A stretch of DNA of 9,246 bases from an uncultured Solirubrobacteraceae bacterium (GCA_955652345.1 CATPBV010000074.1:1-9246), one strand, 5' to 3'. Positions 1 through 7,144 are shown, counted from the stretch's first letter. Notes: a model not told the origin generated them from the letters alone. Translations and numbers: made by a program.

Positions 1-45
1 CCAATCCAGCCGCCTCTCGGGAGCCGGCCCCGACCGCTGCGTAGG

Positions 46-267
46 GTGCCGGGCCGGGCGCAGAATCCAGGCGCTCCGCCCCGCCCATCGCTCACGCTGC
101 CGGAGCTCGAACGCTGGGTCGAGAACGGCGCGGACTGGAGGGCGCTCGAGGTCTCCGATGAGCTTGCCGTCGTCGAGCTTCGCACCTGCTTCGGCGAGCC
201 CGTCGACACGCTCGAGAGCACGGATCCGCGACTGATCGAGTACGTGCGCGCTCAGCGCCCGGGCTGA
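46..267 (+). CDS. small conserved-looking hypothetical protein
   Basis: This short plus-strand ORF (73 residues from a GTG at 46) has no function I can name. The first 15 or so residues are Pro/Arg-rich and look non-conserved. From about residue 16 to the end it reads like a compact soluble domain rich in Glu, Leu and Val, with the stretch WRALEVSDELAVVELRTC followed by FGEPVDTLES and a final LIEYVRAQ. I recall similar short proteins in high-GC actinobacteria, but only as hypotheticals. The start is uncertain: the frame stays open to base 1 with no in-frame ATG, and no convincing ribosome site precedes the GTG, so the gene may begin upstream of the window. Codon use is G/C-biased at third positions, which supports real coding. 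The last 16 bases overlap the end of the convergent glycosyltransferase gene. Confidence 0.55.
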   Translation: MPGRAQNPGAPPRPSLTLPELERWVENGADWRALEVSDELAVVELRTCFGEPVDTLESTDPRLIEYVRAQRPG

Positions 268-1499
268 GAGGGAGCGACATGCGGGCGCCGCGCGGACGTC
301 CGGGCGGCGAGATCCTCCACCAGCTCGGCGGCACGCGCGGCACCATCGTTGACCGCGGCCCACGCCGATAGCTGCCTCGTGCGCGTCGCGAACGACGGAT
401 CGGATAGCGCACGACCGGCCGCGAGGGCCACCGCTCGCGGGCTCAGCAGCCTCCAGGGCAAGCGCACGCCGACGCCCGCCCAGGCCACGCGTGCGGCGTT
501 CTCGGGCATGTCGCCGGAGTGTGCGACAGCGAGCACCGGGCAGCCGCAGGCGAGCGCGCGCGCGAGCGTTCCGTGGCCCGCGTGGCAGATCACGAGCGAG
601 CACCGGCGCATCGACTTCGAGTACGAGATCCACTCGACCAGGCGAGCGTTTGCAGGGACCTTGAGCGGCGCCCGGAGCGGCTTGCGGTTCGAGCTCGCGA
701 GCACGCGCACGTCCTCGCTCGCGAGGCCGGTGACCGTCGCTCGCAGCAGCCGCTGCTCGGGATCCTGCGCGGTGGACGGGGCGACCAGCACCAGCGGATC
801 GTCCCCAGGCGGCGGCTCGACGTCCTCGAACGGGGGCTCCCACAGCAACGGACCGACGACGTGAACCTCGCTTGGCCAGGAGCGGGGGTATTCGAGCTGC
901 GGGAAGGTGCCGACGATGCAGAGCTGGTCGCTGAGCCCGCCATGCAACCGGGCCACCGGCGCGAGCTCCAGCCGCGCCCGCGTCTCGTTCAGCTCGTCGC
1001 GGCCGCGGCGCAGCCCGCCCTCGAGCGTATGGGCGAGCAGCTCCCAACCTCGCCGGCCGAGCGCGGTGCGCGGCGGCATCATTCCCGAGGCGTAGGGCGG
1101 AAAGCCCGCGATGCCGACCGGATACAGGTGCGGAATGAGCGTTGCGACCGGGACGCCCTCGAGCTCCGCCGCCATCGCCGGCGCCAGCGTCAGGATGTCG
1201 TGCACGACCACATCGGGCGCCAGCTCGGCGACCAGCGGCCGGGTATGGGCGGTAGCGAGCACCACCGCCTCGTACGGGCCGACCGGCTGCTCGCGGGTCG
1301 GAAAGACGGGGTACTCGGGGGCGGCGAGAAATCGCATGCCGGCGGCCTCAACGGGCTCGCGCCAGCGCGACCAGGTCTCATAGGTGACATCGTGCCCTCT
1401 GGCGGCGAGACGCGCGCCGAGCGCGAGCATCGGAAACGCGTGGCCGGGCTGCCCGAACGCGCCCAGGAAGAAGCGAAAGCGGGCCGCCGGGCCCGTCAC
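252..1499 (-). CDS. UGT/MGT-type glycosyltransferase (GT1-like, GT-B fold)
   Basis: This gene encodes a 415-residue nucleotide-sugar-dependent glycosyltransferase of the UGT/MGT/EryCIII type, a normal length for the family. These enzymes move a sugar from an NDP-sugar onto a small hydrophobic acceptor. The N-terminal acceptor half opens with FFLGAFGQPGHAFPML; His20 in GH-x-x-P sits where the family has its catalytic base. The C-terminal donor half carries the signature CHAGHGTLARALACGCPVL (305-323) and then GDMPENAARV (329-338), which binds the nucleotide sugar. The usual D-Q pair of that motif is D-M here (Asp330, Met331). No signal peptide or membrane segment is visible, so it is probably cytoplasmic. 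I chose the GTG at 1499 because it forms a GTGA overlap with the stop of the upstream oxidoreductase and because homology begins directly after it. A longer in-frame extension to 1637 is Arg/Ala-rich shadow sequence. There is no strong Shine-Dalgarno, so translation is probably coupled. Donor and acceptor cannot be read from the sequence. Confidence 0.88.
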   Translation of the reverse strand: MTGPAARFRFFLGAFGQPGHAFPMLALGARLAARGHDVTYETWSRWREPVEAAGMRFLAAPEYPVFPTREQPVGPYEAVVLATAHTRPLVAELAPDVVVHDILTLAPAMAAELEGVPVATLIPHLYPVGIAGFPPYASGMMPPRTALGRRGWELLAHTLEGGLRRGRDELNETRARLELAPVARLHGGLSDQLCIVGTFPQLEYPRSWPSEVHVVGPLLWEPPFEDVEPPPGDDPLVLVAPSTAQDPEQRLLRATVTGLASEDVRVLASSNRKPLRAPLKVPANARLVEWISYSKSMRRCSLVICHAGHGTLARALACGCPVLAVAHSGDMPENAARVAWAGVGVRLPWRLLSPRAVALAAGRALSDPSFATRTRQLSAWAAVNDGAARAAELVEDLAARTSARRPHVAPSQPGR

Positions 1500-2530
1500 C
1501 CCGCCAGCTCGGCGAGCGCGCGCAGCTGCTCGACCCGCTCTGGCGCGGTGAACGCCATCGGCGTCACCATCAGCGTGCCGACTCCGGCGTCGCGAAACGC
1601 CGCGAGGCGGTCGCGCACGACCTCCCGCGGGCCGCACAGCGACACCATGTCGATCAGCTCGTCGGGTATTGCCGCCGCCGCCTCATCCTTCTTTCCGTCG
1701 AGGTAGAGGTCCTGGATCTCGCCGGCGGCCTGCTCGAAGCCGTATCGCATCACGAGCTGGTTGTAGAAGTTCTGCTTGCGCGAGCCCATTCCGCCGATAT
1801 ACAGCGCGAGCACCGGTCGCATCAGGTTCCGCGCAGCCTCACGGTCATCCGAGACATACGCGTTGACCATCGGTGCGATCTCGAATCCTTCGAGCGTGCG
1901 TCCCGCACGGCTGGCCCCCTGCGCGAGCAGAGCCCGAAGGTCAGCTACGTGCTCCGGAGAGAAGAACGTTGGAATCCAGCCGTCGGCGATCTCGGCCGCC
2001 AGCGCCGTGTTCTTCGGACCGATCGCCGCCAGGTAGATCGGGATCCGCGGTTGGACAGGGCCGATCATCAGCTTCAGTGCCTTGCCCGGACCGTCGGGCA
2101 GCGGCAGCTCGAGCGTCTCGCCCCGGTACTGCACGCGTTCGCGGGCGAGCGCCATGCGCACAACCGCGACGTAGTCGCGAGTTCGCTGAAGCTGCTGGCC
2201 GAAGCGCTGTCCGTGCCAACCCTCCGCCACCTGGGGTCCCGACGTTCCGAGCCCGAGGACCATCCGGCCGCCTGACAGCTCGTCGAGGGTCGCCGCCGTC
2301 ATCGCGGTCATCGCTGGGCTGCGCCCGGGCATCTGGAAGATGGCCGAGCCGAGCTTCACCTTGCTGGTGCCCGCCGCAAGCCATGCGAGCACGGTCGCGG
2401 CATCCGAGCCGTACGCTTCCGCGGCCCACACCGAGTCGTAGCCGAGTCGCTCGGCCTCCTGCACCACCTGGAGCTGGTCCTGCGGGCCCATGCCCAGGCC
2501 CCAGTAGCCGACGTGCACCCCAAGCTTCAT
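1496..2530 (-). CDS. LLM-class F420-dependent oxidoreductase, Rv3520c-like
   Basis: This gene encodes a complete 344-residue luciferase-like (LLM) monooxygenase-fold TIM-barrel protein. The family uses reduced coenzyme F420 or FMN to reduce or oxidise small organic substrates in the cytoplasm. The sequence strongly resembles the Rv3520c-type subfamily: the N-terminus MKLGVHVGYWG, then AERLGYDSVWAAEAYGSDA (26-44), TLDELSGGRMVLGLGTSGPQ (81-100), EGWHGQRF (103-110) and the late barrel stretch AAIGPKNTALAAEIADGWIP (168-187). The C-terminal part SLCGPREVVRDRLAAFRDAG (297-316) is the usual barrel end of this class. The ATG at 2530 is supported by a strong GGAAAGGAG site seven bases upstream. It is the first gene of a two-gene leftward unit; its stop codon overlaps the start of the glycosyltransferase. 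It is divergent from malate synthase and shares its upstream region. The substrate is unknown; pairing with a glycosyltransferase hints at modification of a small natural product or xenobiotic, which is inference. F420 rather than FMN is assigned by family resemblance only. Confidence 0.9.
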   Translation of the reverse strand: MKLGVHVGYWGLGMGPQDQLQVVQEAERLGYDSVWAAEAYGSDAATVLAWLAAGTSKVKLGSAIFQMPGRSPAMTAMTAATLDELSGGRMVLGLGTSGPQVAEGWHGQRFGQQLQRTRDYVAVVRMALARERVQYRGETLELPLPDGPGKALKLMIGPVQPRIPIYLAAIGPKNTALAAEIADGWIPTFFSPEHVADLRALLAQGASRAGRTLEGFEIAPMVNAYVSDDREAARNLMRPVLALYIGGMGSRKQNFYNQLVMRYGFEQAAGEIQDLYLDGKKDEAAAAIPDELIDMVSLCGPREVVRDRLAAFRDAGVGTLMVTPMAFTAPERVEQLRALAELAG

Positions 2531-2537
2531 CTGCTGA

Positions 2538-2546
2538 CTCCTTTCC
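2538..2546 (-). promoter_or_regulatory. Shine-Dalgarno of the LLM oxidoreductase gene
   Basis: Read on the minus strand this is GGAAAGGAG, a strong anti-16S match, with a 7-base spacer to the ATG at 2530. It fixes the start of the LLM gene. Confidence 0.8.
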
Positions 2547-2566
2547 GACTCGGCGGGACGAGCGCC

Positions 2567-2580
2567 GGCGAGCGATCGCC
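2567..2580. repeat. short inverted repeat with GCGA loop
   Basis: GGCGA, GCGA and TCGCC form a five-base stem with a GNRA-type loop, 37 bases upstream of the LLM start codon. It overlaps the self-complementary octamer GCGATCGC. Function is unknown and it may be chance in such GC-rich DNA. Confidence 0.25.
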
Positions 2581-2586
2581 TGCCCG

Positions 2587-2601
2587 AGGGTGCAGAACCC
2601 T
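2587..2601. repeat. short inverted repeat, possible operator half-sites
   Basis: AGGGT and ACCCT flank a five-base spacer (GCAGA) as a perfect inverted repeat near the middle of the divergent region. The geometry would suit a dimeric repressor, but no known operator is recognised. Confidence 0.25.
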
Positions 2602-2641
2602 ACGCCAAGGCCTGGCGGCTCTGCCCTCCCGTCGGCGCTTA

Positions 2642-2657
2642 CGAGCCGGCGGGCTCG
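2642..2657. repeat. short inverted repeat upstream of aceB
   Basis: CGAGCC, a GGCG loop and GGCTCG form a perfect six-base stem. It ends eight bases before the AGGAG ribosome site of malate synthase, so in mRNA it would fold just upstream of the translation start. Its role is unknown and it may be chance. Confidence 0.35.
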
Positions 2658-2665
2658 GGAATGAC

Positions 2666-2670
2666 AGGAG
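2666..2670 (+). promoter_or_regulatory. Shine-Dalgarno of malate synthase
   Basis: AGGAG sits nine bases before the ATG at 2680. It directly abuts an in-frame TTG at 2671, which is too close to be served by it. This decides the start in favour of 2680. Confidence 0.75.
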
Positions 2671-2679
2671 TTGACAGCG

Positions 2680-4275
2680 ATGACAACGCACAGCGAACTC
2701 CAGCTGGGCGGCGCGATGCACGCGGGCTTCGATGAGGTTCTGACGCCCGACGCCCTCGATTTCGTCGGCGCGCTCGAGCACGAGTTCGGGGAGCGGCGAC
2801 GGGAGCTCCTTCAGGCTCGCGCCAAGCGGAGAGCCCGGCTAGCAGAAGGAGAGATGCTCGACTTCCTTCCGCAGACTCGCGAGATCCGTGAGGCCGATTG
2901 GCACGTGGCGCCGGTCCGTGCAGATCTTGGGCAGCGGTGGGTCGAGATCACCGGGCCGACGGACCGCAAGATGACGATCAACGCGCTGAACTCAGGCGCT
3001 GACGGATTCATGGCCGACTTCGAGGATGCCAATTCGCCGATCTGGAGGAACATGGTCATAGGGCAGATCAACCTCCGCGACGCGATCGATGGGACGATCA
3101 CCTACGACGGCTCCGATGGCCGCCACTACGAGCTCGCCGAGAATCCCGCGACGCTCCACGTCCGTCCTCGCGGGTGGCATCTGCCCGAGCGCCACCTCGT
3201 TGTCGACGGCCGGCCGGTCACAGGGGCGCTGTTCGACTTCGGCTTGTACTTCGTCAATTGCGCTCGGCGCCTGCTGGCTCGCGGGACCGGGCCGTACCTC
3301 TATCTGCCGAAGCTCGAGTCCCACCTCGAGGCGCGCCTGTGGAACGACGTGTTCTGCTTCGCGCAGGACATCCTCGGGATCCCGCACGGCACGATCAAGG
3401 CCACGGTCCTGATCGAGACGTTTCCCGCGGCGTTCGAGATGGACGAGATCCTGTACGAGCTGCGCGAGCACTCGGCGGGGCTCAATGCGGGGCGCTGGGA
3501 CTACATCTTCTCGGCGATCAAGTGCTTTGGAGAGCGAGCCGAGATGGTTCTGCCCGACCGGGCGGACGTCACGATGACCGTGCCGTTCATGCGTGCGTAC
3601 ACGGAGCTGCTGGTGGCGACGTGCCATCGCCGCGGGGCCCATGCGATCGGTGGCATGGCGGCGCTGATCCCGTCCCGTCGCGACGAGCAGGCTAACGCCG
3701 AGGCGCTCGAAGGCGTGCGCGAGGACAAGCAACGCGAGGTCTCACAGGGCTACGACGGGACCTGGGTGGCGCATCCGGATCTCGTCCCGGTTGCGCGGGA
3801 GGTATTCGAGCGGGGCCTGGGTGGCACCCCCAACCAGCTCGGACGCCGTCGAGACGACGTTCACGTGAGCGCGCGCGACCTGCTCGACCTCGCCTCGACC
3901 CCGGGCGAGATCACCGAGGCAGGTCTGCGCACGAACGTGTCGGTCGCCTTCCAATACATCTCGTTCTGGGTCTCTGGCAGGGGCGCCGCCGCGATCAACT
4001 CGCTGATGGAGGACGCCGCAACGGCCGAGATCTCACGCGCGCAGATATGGCAGTGGGTCCACCACGGATCCAAGCTGAGCGACGGGCGCACGGTTACCCG
4101 CGACCTTGTGAGGCAGATCCTCGACGAGGAAACCGCCAAGATCCGCGAGAGCGTGGGGGAGGACAGCTGGCGAGCCGGGCGCCCCGCGGAGACCCGCGAG
4201 ATCTTCGACCGGGTGGCGCTCAGCCCGGAGCTGATCGAGTTCCTGACGCTCGTCGCGTACGACTATCTCGACTAG
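2680..4275 (+). CDS. aceB: malate synthase A
   Basis: Malate synthase condenses glyoxylate and acetyl-CoA to malate and CoA in the cytoplasm; it is the second enzyme of the glyoxylate bypass and also serves glycolate or purine breakdown. The 531-residue product matches the length of the short (A) isoform. HVRPRGWHLPERH (160-172) contains the substrate-binding Arg164. ATVLIETFPAAFEMDEI (241-257) contains Glu246, and the family signature REHSAGLNAGRWDYIF (262-277) contains Asp274; these acids are 28 residues apart, the same spacing as the Mg ligands of malate synthase G. NSLMEDAATAEISRAQIWQW (440-459) holds Asp445, the expected catalytic base. All key residues are present, so it should be active. 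The start is ATG 2680, nine bases after AGGAG; a TTG nine bases earlier lies too close to that site. It is divergent from the LLM gene and convergent with the FAD/Fe-S oxidoreductase, with 4 bases between stops. No isocitrate lyase gene is in the window. Confidence 0.97.
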   Translation: MTTHSELQLGGAMHAGFDEVLTPDALDFVGALEHEFGERRRELLQARAKRRARLAEGEMLDFLPQTREIREADWHVAPVRADLGQRWVEITGPTDRKMTINALNSGADGFMADFEDANSPIWRNMVIGQINLRDAIDGTITYDGSDGRHYELAENPATLHVRPRGWHLPERHLVVDGRPVTGALFDFGLYFVNCARRLLARGTGPYLYLPKLESHLEARLWNDVFCFAQDILGIPHGTIKATVLIETFPAAFEMDEILYELREHSAGLNAGRWDYIFSAIKCFGERAEMVLPDRADVTMTVPFMRAYTELLVATCHRRGAHAIGGMAALIPSRRDEQANAEALEGVREDKQREVSQGYDGTWVAHPDLVPVAREVFERGLGGTPNQLGRRRDDVHVSARDLLDLASTPGEITEAGLRTNVSVAFQYISFWVSGRGAAAINSLMEDAATAEISRAQIWQWVHHGSKLSDGRTVTRDLVRQILDEETAKIRESVGEDSWRAGRPAETREIFDRVALSPELIEFLTLVAYDYLD

Positions 4276-4279
4276 CGCC

Positions 4280-7144
4280 TCAGTCGCCGAGCGCCGCCCG
4301 CAGAACCTGAGCGCTATGCAGCGCCTTGCGACCGGTACCGGCGGTGATCTGGGTGCGGCAGGAGAACCCGTCCGCGACGATCATCGTTTCCGCTGGGGCG
4401 GCTCGCACCGCCGGCAGCAGCGCGCGCTCGGCGGCGAGCATCGAAATCCGGTAGGGCTCCCCGTCGAGATACCCGAACGACCCGGCCATCCCGCAGCAGC
4501 CCGCCTTCGGGTCATCGACCTCGAGCCCGGTGGCGCGAAGCAGCTCGCGCGCGCCCTCGAGCCCGATCACCGCCTCCTGGTGGCAGTGCCCGTGCATCAC
4601 CGCGCGACCCCGCAGGGTCCCCGGCCGCCATCCGGTCGGATGGCGCGAGAAGAGCTCGTCGAGCACGACCGCCTGGCCGTGTAGCCGGCGCGCCTGCTCG
4701 TCGCCGGGCATCAGCTTCCGGAGCTCGTCTCGGAACACCGACGCGCAGCTGGGCTCGAGCATCACAACCGGCACGCCCGCCAACAGCGGCTCCGAGAGCT
4801 CGTCGAGGACCCGGCGCAGCGTGCGCTTGGCGGCTCCGAGCATGCCGAAGTCGTACAGGGGCCGGCCGCAGCAGAGCTCGCTACGGGGCAGCTCGACGGC
4901 GTAGCCCGCGGCCTCGAGCAACTCGGTGGCGGCGATTCCGACCTCGGGCTCGAACAGGTTCGTGAACGTGTCCGGCCAGAGGAGCACTCGTCGATCGCCG
5001 CCGGCGGGGCTCGGGCCGCGAGCGGCGAACCACTCCCTGAACGTGCGCGGAGCGAACGACGGCGCGCGACGCTCGCGAGCGATTCCCAGCAGCCGCTTGC
5101 CCGTCGGGGCGAGCCACGCGGAGTGGCTCATGGCATTGACCAGGCGGGGCGCGCGGGCGGCCCACTGCCCCCACCAGGGCAGGTAGCCGAGCGCGTAGTG
5201 GTGCAGTGGGCGCACTCGGCGCGCGAAATAGTGGGCCAGGAACTCCGCCTTGTACGTGGGAATGTCGACGTTCACCGGGCACCCTCCGGTGCAGCCCTTG
5301 CACGAGAGGCACAGGTCGAGCGATTCCTTGACCGCGCGGTCGCGCCATCCGTTGACCACGGGATCGCCCATCAGCATCTCGAACAGCAAGCGCGCGCGGC
5401 CCCGGGTGCTGTGACGCTCCTCGCGGGTCACCTGGAAGCTCGGGCACATCGTCAGCGAGCCGAGGTTGCGGCACTTGGCCATTCCGAAGCACCGCTCGAC
5501 AGCGGTCGCGAAAGACCCGTGGTCATCGGGGTACGCGAAGTGCGTCTTCAGCGCCGGGGGGCGGTAGTCCGGCCCGAGCCGCAGCCCCTCATCGAGCTTG
5601 ACGTCGCCGATCAGGCGATTGGGGTTCATCTTGGCGTCGGGGTCCCAGATTCGCTTGAACTCGCGGAAGGCGTCCATCAGCTCCGGACCGAACATCTTCG
5701 GGAGCAGCTCGGCCCGCCCGTGGCCCTCCCCGTACTCGCCCGCAAGCGAGCCTCCATACGAGACCACCAGGTCGGCCGCCTTCTCCATGAACGAGCGGAA
5801 TGTGCGCAGTCCGGCCGTCGAACGCAGGTCGAAGTCCATCCGCGTGTGGACGCAACCCTGGCCAAAGTGCCCGTAGTAGACGCAGCGGTAGCCGTGCTCG
5901 TCGAGCAGACGCTGGAAATCCCGCAGATACGCGCCAAGACGGTCGGGGTGAACGGCTGCGTCCTCCCAGTTCCCTTCGCCCTCCATGTAACCGGGGGCGC
6001 GGCTGTCGCCGACCGCGCTCTCTCGCACCTTCCACACCCCCGCCTGCTCGGCCATATCGCTCACGACCGTGGCTTTCAGGTGCGGGCCGTACTCCCCGAG
6101 CGCCCTCAGCGCCCGCATCGTCAGCTCCGTCGCGGTCGCGGGATCGTCGGCTCCGTACTCGGCGTAGAGCCAAGCGCGGCCCTCGGGCAGCAGCGAGCGC
6201 TCGCCTTCGAGACGACCCTTGGCCTTCATGTTGCGGATCAACTGGTCGTCGAATCCCTCGAGCCCGATCGGATCGGTGGCGATGATCGCCGGCACTGAGT
6301 CGGCCGCGATGAACACGTCGGGGTAGGACAGGACGATCGTCCGCCGATGCTGCGGGCTCGGGACCAGGCGGACGGTCGCCTCGAGGATGTTCACGCAGGT
6401 GCCCTCGGAGCCGACGAGCGCGCGCGCCACGTGAAAGCCGTTCTCGGGCAGCAGCTCGTCGAGGTTGTAGCCCGACACGCGCCGGGGAATGTCAGGGAAC
6501 TCGGCACGCACCCGCTCGGCGCATCGGTTGCGCAGCTTCAGCAGCCCTGCGTACACCTCGCCGCGCCGGCCGCCGGCGGCGATGATCCGCTCGAGCTCGC
6601 GGTCGTCGGTTGCGCCGACCCGCATCCGCGTGCCGTCGTACAGCAGCACCTCGAGCTCGTGAACGTTGTCGCTCGTCTTACCCGCCATCATCGAGTGGGT
6701 GCCGCAGGAGTTGTTGCCGAGCATCCCCCCGAACGTGCAGTACTCGTGGGTCGCGGGGTCCGGTCCGTAGGTCAGGTGGTGGCGCTCGGCGGCATCGCGG
6801 AGCTGGTCGCAGATCACGCCCGGCGCCACGCGCGCCCGCCTTGAGTCGGGATCGAGCTCGACGATCTGGTTGAAGTACTTCGAGTAGTCGATGACCACCG
6901 CGACGTTGGTGGTCTGCCCGCTCGGCGCCGTTCCGCAGCCGCGTGGCAGCACCGGAGCCCTGTGCTCACGGCAGATCTCGACGGCGGCGATCACGTCCTC
7001 GGCGTCGCGCGGGATCACGACGCCAAGCGGGACAGCGCGGTAGATCGAGAAGTCGTTTGCGTACATCCCGCGAGAGCCCGCGTCGAAGCGGACCTCGCCC
7101 GAGACAGCGGCGCGCAGCCCTCGCTTGAGCCCGGACAGGTCCAC
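4280..7144 (-). CDS. FAD-linked oxidase / 4Fe-4S / CCG-domain fusion (D-2-hydroxyacid dehydrogenase, GlcD-GlcF or YdiJ type)
   Basis: This 954-residue protein fuses a flavin dehydrogenase to an iron-sulfur electron-transfer half. Relatives oxidise D-2-hydroxy acids (glycolate, D-lactate, D-2-hydroxyglutarate) and pass electrons to the respiratory chain, usually at the inner membrane face; no membrane segment is visible here. FAD-binding motifs are PVLPRGCGTAPSGQT (64-78), FGGMLGNNSCGTHSMMAGKT (138-157) and ALVGSEGTC (242-250). The FAD-oxidase C-terminal domain shows YGHFGQGCVHTRMDF (424-438) and GEYGEGHGRAELLPKMFGP (469-487). Iron-sulfur motifs follow: C552-x5-C558-x8-C567-P and C612-x2-C615-x2-C618-x3-C622-P. 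The C-terminal cysteine-rich domain has ELCCGRPLYDFG (756-767) with LEPSC (796-800), then HGHCHQ (851-856) with AGCCGMAGSFGY (881-892). I prefer GTG 7144: it lies 20 bases after the previous stop, with GGGG seven bases upstream, and homology starts there. An in-frame GTG at 7192 would add 16 residues and overlap the previous gene. The substrate is not determined by sequence; adjacency to malate synthase favours glycolate. Confidence 0.9.
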   Translation of the reverse strand: MDLSGLKRGLRAAVSGEVRFDAGSRGMYANDFSIYRAVPLGVVIPRDAEDVIAAVEICREHRAPVLPRGCGTAPSGQTTNVAVVIDYSKYFNQIVELDPDSRRARVAPGVICDQLRDAAERHHLTYGPDPATHEYCTFGGMLGNNSCGTHSMMAGKTSDNVHELEVLLYDGTRMRVGATDDRELERIIAAGGRRGEVYAGLLKLRNRCAERVRAEFPDIPRRVSGYNLDELLPENGFHVARALVGSEGTCVNILEATVRLVPSPQHRRTIVLSYPDVFIAADSVPAIIATDPIGLEGFDDQLIRNMKAKGRLEGERSLLPEGRAWLYAEYGADDPATATELTMRALRALGEYGPHLKATVVSDMAEQAGVWKVRESAVGDSRAPGYMEGEGNWEDAAVHPDRLGAYLRDFQRLLDEHGYRCVYYGHFGQGCVHTRMDFDLRSTAGLRTFRSFMEKAADLVVSYGGSLAGEYGEGHGRAELLPKMFGPELMDAFREFKRIWDPDAKMNPNRLIGDVKLDEGLRLGPDYRPPALKTHFAYPDDHGSFATAVERCFGMAKCRNLGSLTMCPSFQVTREERHSTRGRARLLFEMLMGDPVVNGWRDRAVKESLDLCLSCKGCTGGCPVNVDIPTYKAEFLAHYFARRVRPLHHYALGYLPWWGQWAARAPRLVNAMSHSAWLAPTGKRLLGIARERRAPSFAPRTFREWFAARGPSPAGGDRRVLLWPDTFTNLFEPEVGIAATELLEAAGYAVELPRSELCCGRPLYDFGMLGAAKRTLRRVLDELSEPLLAGVPVVMLEPSCASVFRDELRKLMPGDEQARRLHGQAVVLDELFSRHPTGWRPGTLRGRAVMHGHCHQEAVIGLEGARELLRATGLEVDDPKAGCCGMAGSFGYLDGEPYRISMLAAERALLPAVRAAPAETMIVADGFSCRTQITAGTGRKALHSAQVLRAALGD

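Larger units (their letters stand above)
2531..2679. promoter_or_regulatory. divergent intergenic region between the LLM oxidoreductase gene and aceB
   Basis: These 149 bases separate two divergent genes and must carry promoters for both. I see no convincing -35/-10 pair in either direction. An exact TTGACA at 2671-2676 lies at the malate synthase start and is too far downstream to be its -35. Apart from the two ribosome sites, the region contains three short perfect inverted repeats: GGCGA/TCGCC (2567-2580, with a GCGA loop), AGGGT/ACCCT (2587-2601, five-base spacer) and CGAGCC/GGCTCG (2642-2657, four-base loop). Any of these could be an operator or an mRNA hairpin. In DNA this GC-rich, short stems also arise by chance. 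Confidence 0.5.

Noticed and set aside
519..1706. A 395-residue plus-strand ORF opposite the glycosyltransferase
   Set aside because: It is an antisense shadow of a gene with clear GT-B motifs. Its composition is Arg/Glu/Gln-rich without domains, as expected for the complement of GC-rich coding DNA.
1873..2664. A 263-residue plus-strand ORF opposite the LLM oxidoreductase
   Set aside because: It is Arg/Pro/Ser-rich low-complexity shadow, and it runs through the strong minus-strand Shine-Dalgarno and start region of the LLM gene.
2671..2676. Exact TTGACA resembling a -35 box
   Set aside because: It lies between the ribosome site and the ATG of malate synthase; no -10 follows at a sensible spacing for any gene.
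2661..2735. Possible short upstream ORF (24 codons from ATG 2661) overlapping the aceB start
   Set aside because: It has no ribosome site of its own, and its product is low-complexity; overlap with AGGAG looks incidental.
2992..3732. A 246-residue minus-strand ORF inside malate synthase
   Set aside because: It is a shadow of aceB; the sense strand shows the malate synthase signature and catalytic residues throughout.
5123..6298. A 391-residue plus-strand ORF opposite the FAD/Fe-S oxidoreductase
   Set aside because: It is an antisense shadow; the minus strand here carries recognised FAD and Fe-S motifs across the whole interval.
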